64,000 bases of DNA from Microbacteriaceae bacterium PS02066 (lineage in GTDB: Bacteria; Actinomycetota; Actinomycetes; Actinomycetales; Microbacteriaceae). Below, one piece after another: positions 60,887 to 64,000 of the stretch (positions are counted from its first letter, which is position 1; every line of letters begins with the position of its first letter). The stretch spans positions 1 to 64,000 of the forward strand of contig JASCPH010000003.1 of assembly GCA_029959545.1 (NCBI GenBank), in the 5' to 3' direction. A model generated the notes under the pieces. That model worked only from the letters and a program-made list of their open reading frames with translations, did not search any database and was not told the DNA's origin. Made by a program: the position numbers and the translations under genes.

Positions 60887-62281
60887 GTGGCGCGAGACCG
60901 CGGTATGCGATGGTTGCCCGAGACGGTGCTGCGGCCGGGTCGCTATCTCCGCGACCTGGCGAAGCGGTCGCCGTCGCGGATGGCGGTGCTGATCTTTTTT
61001 CTCGCCGCCGTGCTGTTCTCCGGCCTGCTCACGCTGCCGGTCTCCTCTGCAGATGGGCGCGCCGCGCCGCTGCAGGATGCCGTGTTCACCGCCACCTCCG
61101 CCGTCACCGTCACCGGGCTGACCAGTGTCGATACCGCCACACAGTGGTCCTTCTTCGGGCAGGTCGTGATCCTGCTCGCGATCCAGGCCGGCGGGCTGGG
61201 GATCGTGACGATCGCGCTGCTGCTGATGAGGGCCGTCACCCGCCACCTCGGGGTGCGAGGGAAGCTGTTCGCGCAGCAGAGCATCGGCGGCGCCTCCAAG
61301 CTCGGCGAGGTCGGGCAACTGCTGCGCATCGTCGTGGTCACGACCCTGACCATCGAAGCGATCCTGGTCCTCGCGCTAGTCCCCCGGTTCGTGATGATCG
61401 AGGAACACTGGTGGGAGGGGCTGTGGAATGCCCTGTTCTATGGCATCTCGGCGTTCAACAACGCCGGGTTCTCCATCCACGAAGGCGGGCTCGCCCCGTT
61501 CGACGGCGACCTGTGGATCCTGGTCCCGATCATGATCGGAGTGTTCGTCGGCAGCTTCGGATTTCCAGTGTTCCTCACTCTCATCATCCACAAGTGGCAC
61601 CGGCGCAAGTGGAGCCTGCACACCAAACTCACCCTCACCACGACCACCATCCTGCTCGCGGTCGGCGCGCTCGCGTGGGGTCTGCTCGAGTGGGGTAACG
61701 ACCGCACCATCGGCCACCTGAACCCCGCCGAGAAAGCGTTCCACGCGCTGTTCGCCTCGGTCATGATGCGCTCTGGCGGGTTCGCGCTCACCGACACGAA
61801 CGAGTCCACCCCGATCACCTTGCTCGTCTCCGACGCGCTGATGTTCGTCGGCGGCGGCTCGGCGTCCACCGCCGGCGGCATCAAGGTCGCCACCCTCGCG
61901 GTGCTGTTCCTCGGCATCATCGCCGAAGCACGCGGCGACCGGCACGTCATCGCGGCAGGACGCCACATCCCCGACGGCTCGCTCCGCCTCGCGATCAGCG
62001 TCACCTTCCTCGGCGCCACCCTGGTGCTCGTCGCCACCGGGCTGGTGATGACCGTCAGCACCGCGCCGCTGGACCGGATCCTGTTCGAGGTGATCTCCGC
62101 GTTCGCGACCTGCGGACTCTCGGTCGGCCTGTCCGCCGAGCTCGAGCCGTTCGGGAAGTACGTGCTCAGCCTGCTCATGCTCGCCGGCCGCATCGGCCCC
62201 ATCGGCTTGGCCGCCGCCCTGGCGCTACGGCAACGGAACCTGCTCTACACCCTCCCCGAGGAACGCCCCATCATCGGCTGA
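60887..62281 (+). CDS. TrkH/KtrB-type potassium channel subunit (second copy)
   Basis: 464 residues with the four pore motifs TVTGLTS, NAGFSI, SGGFAL and CGLSVG and the GGGSASTAGGIKVATLAVL segment. About half of its residues appear shared with the TrkH at 6469, so it is a paralogue rather than a duplicate. No trkA lies next to it; it may share the RCK protein at 7976 or one elsewhere. GAGGAGACCCCG precedes the GTG. Divergent from nhaA by 237 bp, which holds no recognised regulatory RNA. Confidence 0.92.
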   Translation: MARDRGMRWLPETVLRPGRYLRDLAKRSPSRMAVLIFFLAAVLFSGLLTLPVSSADGRAAPLQDAVFTATSAVTVTGLTSVDTATQWSFFGQVVILLAIQAGGLGIVTIALLLMRAVTRHLGVRGKLFAQQSIGGASKLGEVGQLLRIVVVTTLTIEAILVLALVPRFVMIEEHWWEGLWNALFYGISAFNNAGFSIHEGGLAPFDGDLWILVPIMIGVFVGSFGFPVFLTLIIHKWHRRKWSLHTKLTLTTTTILLAVGALAWGLLEWGNDRTIGHLNPAEKAFHALFASVMMRSGGFALTDTNESTPITLLVSDALMFVGGGSASTAGGIKVATLAVLFLGIIAEARGDRHVIAAGRHIPDGSLRLAISVTFLGATLVLVATGLVMTVSTAPLDRILFEVISAFATCGLSVGLSAELEPFGKYVLSLLMLAGRIGPIGLAAALALRQRNLLYTLPEERPIIG

Positions 62282-62314
62282 ACCCCGGAGGCCTTGTCGC
62301 GGGTGAGAGGCTGG

Positions 62315-62833
62315 TCAGTAGTAGTCGGCCATTGTGGCACGCGCGATCGAAGTGCCGCGGATATCCGCCCACGTCAGCGCCGCCGCCGAGTAAGCACCGG
62401 CCCGGCCACTGATCCGCTCCATGATCCGATCCGCCAGAACCGTCGTGTCGTCGCACTCGGTCACATCGAGCAGGGTCACATCGACGTAGCGGGCGGCGCT
62501 GCGCTCCAGCATCGCGTGCGCCCGCAGGGCGGCACCGTCGGCGGCTCCCTGAACGCGGCTCGGGTCCAGGCCCCGAGGGATCTGGTAGGCGATCAGCAGG
62601 TGGATCGCTCCGGGATACCGGCGCGCCGCTTCGGCCCACCGGGTCACCTGTCGCTTCAGTTCCGCCCGCACCTCTCGTGCAGACCGGGCGCCCGTCAGGT
62701 CCACCCCGACGACCAGCCCACGCACGCCGCCGCGTGGCTCCAGGTCCTCGTCGGAGTCGATCACGCCGCGGTGCGGGGTCAGCTGGCGTAGGGAATCGAG
62801 ATGGTCGCCCAGGGCGACGACGGTGTGTGTCAC
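62315..62833 (-). CDS. Unknown protein, homologous to the one at 49187-49714
   Basis: 172 residues from GTG 62833 (VTHTVVALGDHLDSLRQL). Core strands are VRGLVVGVDLTGARSAREVR, IHLLIAYQIPRGLDP, YVDVTLLDVTECDDTTVLAD and ALTWADIRGTSIARATMADY. They align one for one with the 49187 protein. No signal peptide, membrane helix or catalytic motif is obvious. GGAGAAGCG precedes the GTG. It converges with trkH (33 bp apart). The two homologues bracket kdp, nhaA and trkH. Confidence 0.65.
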   Translation of the reverse strand: MTHTVVALGDHLDSLRQLTPHRGVIDSDEDLEPRGGVRGLVVGVDLTGARSAREVRAELKRQVTRWAEAARRYPGAIHLLIAYQIPRGLDPSRVQGAADGAALRAHAMLERSAARYVDVTLLDVTECDDTTVLADRIMERISGRAGAYSAAALTWADIRGTSIARATMADYY

Positions 62834-63091
62834 CGCTTCTCCGTCTGTTCGGTGTGCCGGAGCGGTCGCGCGACCGCTGCCGACCAGACTTCCCGGCTCA
62901 CCGTGACCCCGGAGGGGGATCCACGACACCCTACCCGCAGCGGGCGCGAGAAACACCGCGCCACGGCTGTGCTGTGAGAAGAAGCCTGCGTTGTGCGACC
63001 CGGCCCGCCAAGGCCGGGTGCGGCGTTCCGCAACGAAACCCCGCAGCTGGACGACATCACTGGACAGATTGGTGAACGCATGATTAGTATG

Positions 63092-63107
63092 CTGAACGTG
63101 AGTTCAG
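63092..63107 (+). promoter_or_regulatory. Palindrome over the tetR start, probable autoregulatory operator
   Basis: CTGAAC-GTGA-GTTCAG inverted repeat overlapping the GTG at 63098, just after the TAGTAT -10 box (63085-63090). A TetR protein bound here would block its own promoter. Confidence 0.65.
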
Positions 63108-63799
63108 TCCGGGATGCTGGCGACCTGACGATGCGTGCGCGCATCCGGGATGCCGCCATCGAGGTCTTCGCCGAGGCGGGCTTCGATCGGGCCACGGTGC
63201 GGCAGATCGCGGCGCACGCGGGCGCGAGCCCCGCCCTGGTGCTGCACCACTACGGCTCCAAGGCCGGTTTGCGTGAAGAGTGCGATGAGCACGTGGTCTC
63301 GACACTGCTCGCGGACCGCACCATCGCGATCGACGACCCCACCGCGCAAGGGATCGACGCGGTGCTGGCGGGCGTCGGCGTCCACGCGGGCAGGTTGGGC
63401 TATTTGGTTCGGCTGCTCGCCGATCCCGGCGACGCCGGTCGGCGGGTGTTCGACGCGTTCCTGGAGCACACCCGCAAGATGCTCCGTGATGTGGGAGACA
63501 AGTGGCAGACGCAGACGATGTCCGACCCCGAGGCCACCGCGCTGCTGCTGACCGCCTACGGGCTGGCGCCGCTGCTGCTGCAGGGTCAAATCGCTCGGGT
63601 GCTGGGCGTCGACCCACTAGGCCCGGAAGGGGCGCGGCGGCTGGCGCTTCCCGGCCTCGAGCTGTTCACCCACGGGCTGTTCCAGGACGACAGCCTGCTG
63701 ACGGCGGCGAAGGAAGCACTCGCCCGGCCCGCCGGGCCCCGCAGCGACAAGGGCGACGGCGACCCGAATCAGGATCCGGATCCCCCGGCGGCGCGGTAG
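63098..63799 (+). CDS. TetR-family transcriptional regulator
   Basis: 233 residues. The N-terminal TetR HTH is [20 protein letters not shown], then [20 protein letters not shown]. An all-helical ligand domain follows, with a Pro/Asp-rich tail. TAGTAT ends 7 nt before the GTG (leaderless). A palindrome covers the start. The ABC ATPase gene begins 41 bp downstream, the usual arrangement for a regulator of an ABC drug or metabolite exporter, which it probably represses in the absence of ligand. Confidence 0.88.
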   Translation: MSSVRDAGDLTMRARIRDAAIEVFAEAGFDRATVRQIAAHAGASPALVLHHYGSKAGLREECDEHVVSTLLADRTIAIDDPTAQGIDAVLAGVGVHAGRLGYLVRLLADPGDAGRRVFDAFLEHTRKMLRDVGDKWQTQTMSDPEATALLLTAYGLAPLLLQGQIARVLGVDPLGPEGARRLALPGLELFTHGLFQDDSLLTAAKEALARPAGPRSDKGDGDPNQDPDPPAAR

Positions 63800-63840
63800 C
63801 GTCCTCGATCCTCATCCCTGATTCGAAAGGAACCACCGCC

Positions 63841-64000
63841 ATGACCGTGGCGATCCACACCCGTGCGCTGCACAAGCGCTACGGCTCGCACACCGCGCTG
63901 CACGGACTCGACCTGACCGTCCAGTCCGGCTCGGTGTTCGGGCTGATCGGCCCGAACGGGGCCGGCAAGACCACCACCCTGCGGACGCTGCTCGACATCA
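63841..64000 (+). CDS. ABC transporter ATP-binding protein, 5' part
   Basis: Only the first 53 codons are in the window: [20 protein letters not shown], then Walker [21 protein letters not shown]. The short N-terminus and GPNGAGKTT match exporter-type (NatA/CcmA-like) ATPases that pair with an ABC-2 permease encoded further right. TTCGAAAGGAACCACC gives a clear ribosome site before the ATG. Probably in one operon with the TetR gene. Confidence 0.88.
   Translation, partial: MTVAIHTRALHKRYGSHTALHGLDLTVQSGSVFGLIGPNGAGKTTTLRTLLDI

Noticed and set aside
1-64000. CRISPR arrays, tRNA or rRNA genes
   Set aside because: No regularly spaced repeats and no cloverleaf-like or rRNA-like segments were seen in any intergenic gap.

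Overview
The window is high-GC actinobacterial DNA, most likely from a Microbacterium-like member of the Microbacteriaceae. This rests on a 33-codon bS22 ribosomal protein gene next to a BldC/excisionase-type HTH gene, a TM0106-type nuclease-helicase, a luciferase-like F420-type oxidoreductase, extreme GC third positions, and about twenty genes preceded by a TANNNT box only 6-7 nt before the start codon (the leaderless-promoter arrangement common in actinobacteria). No rRNA, tRNA or CRISPR array was seen.

Left part (1-12.1 kb): the end of a PotABC-like ABC transporter operon; an MscS channel; a redox/sulfur-carrier trio on the minus strand (Dabb protein, glutaredoxin-like protein, rhodanese); bS22 and its HTH neighbour; an ArsR regulator; a trkH-trkA potassium uptake pair; proC; an alpha/beta hydrolase with an Asp in the nucleophile position; an LLM oxidoreductase; and tadA. 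From 12182 to 14991 lies a decayed nested mobile element. An ISL3-family IS, with both terminal inverted repeats and a perfect 8-bp target duplication, has its transposase split. Between the halves sit two IS3-family remnants and a passenger membrane-protein gene. The target duplication is the -10 region of upp.

Middle part (15-48.3 kb): chromosomal housekeeping and metabolism. It holds upp, corA with a long structured leader, the nuclease-helicase, nadE, an aldo/keto reductase, a nucleosidase, two MFS exporters, sbcCD, a Nudix hydrolase, and a GH1 beta-glucosidase operon whose upstream GH31 gene survives only as a C-terminal stub next to a LacI-type palindrome. A strongly promoted 33-codon reading frame ending in Cys-rich codons precedes a winged-helix regulator. 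Further genes are a DNA glycosylase, an ABC export pair, a HAD phosphatase, a histidine kinase/response regulator/DUF4097 operon, a truncated PdxH-like remnant, a phosphotransferase, an SDR, a methyltransferase, and an HTH regulator that seems to lack a normal start codon.

Right part (48.6-64 kb): an ion-homeostasis block. The complete kdpFABC-kdpDE system, preceded by an extra 27-residue membrane micropeptide, is followed by nhaA and a second trkH. Two homologous proteins of unknown family lie at the two ends of the block (49187-49714 and 62315-62833). The left end also carries a tandem pair of paralogous unknown proteins. A TetR regulator with a palindrome over its start and the beginning of an ABC ATPase gene close the window.
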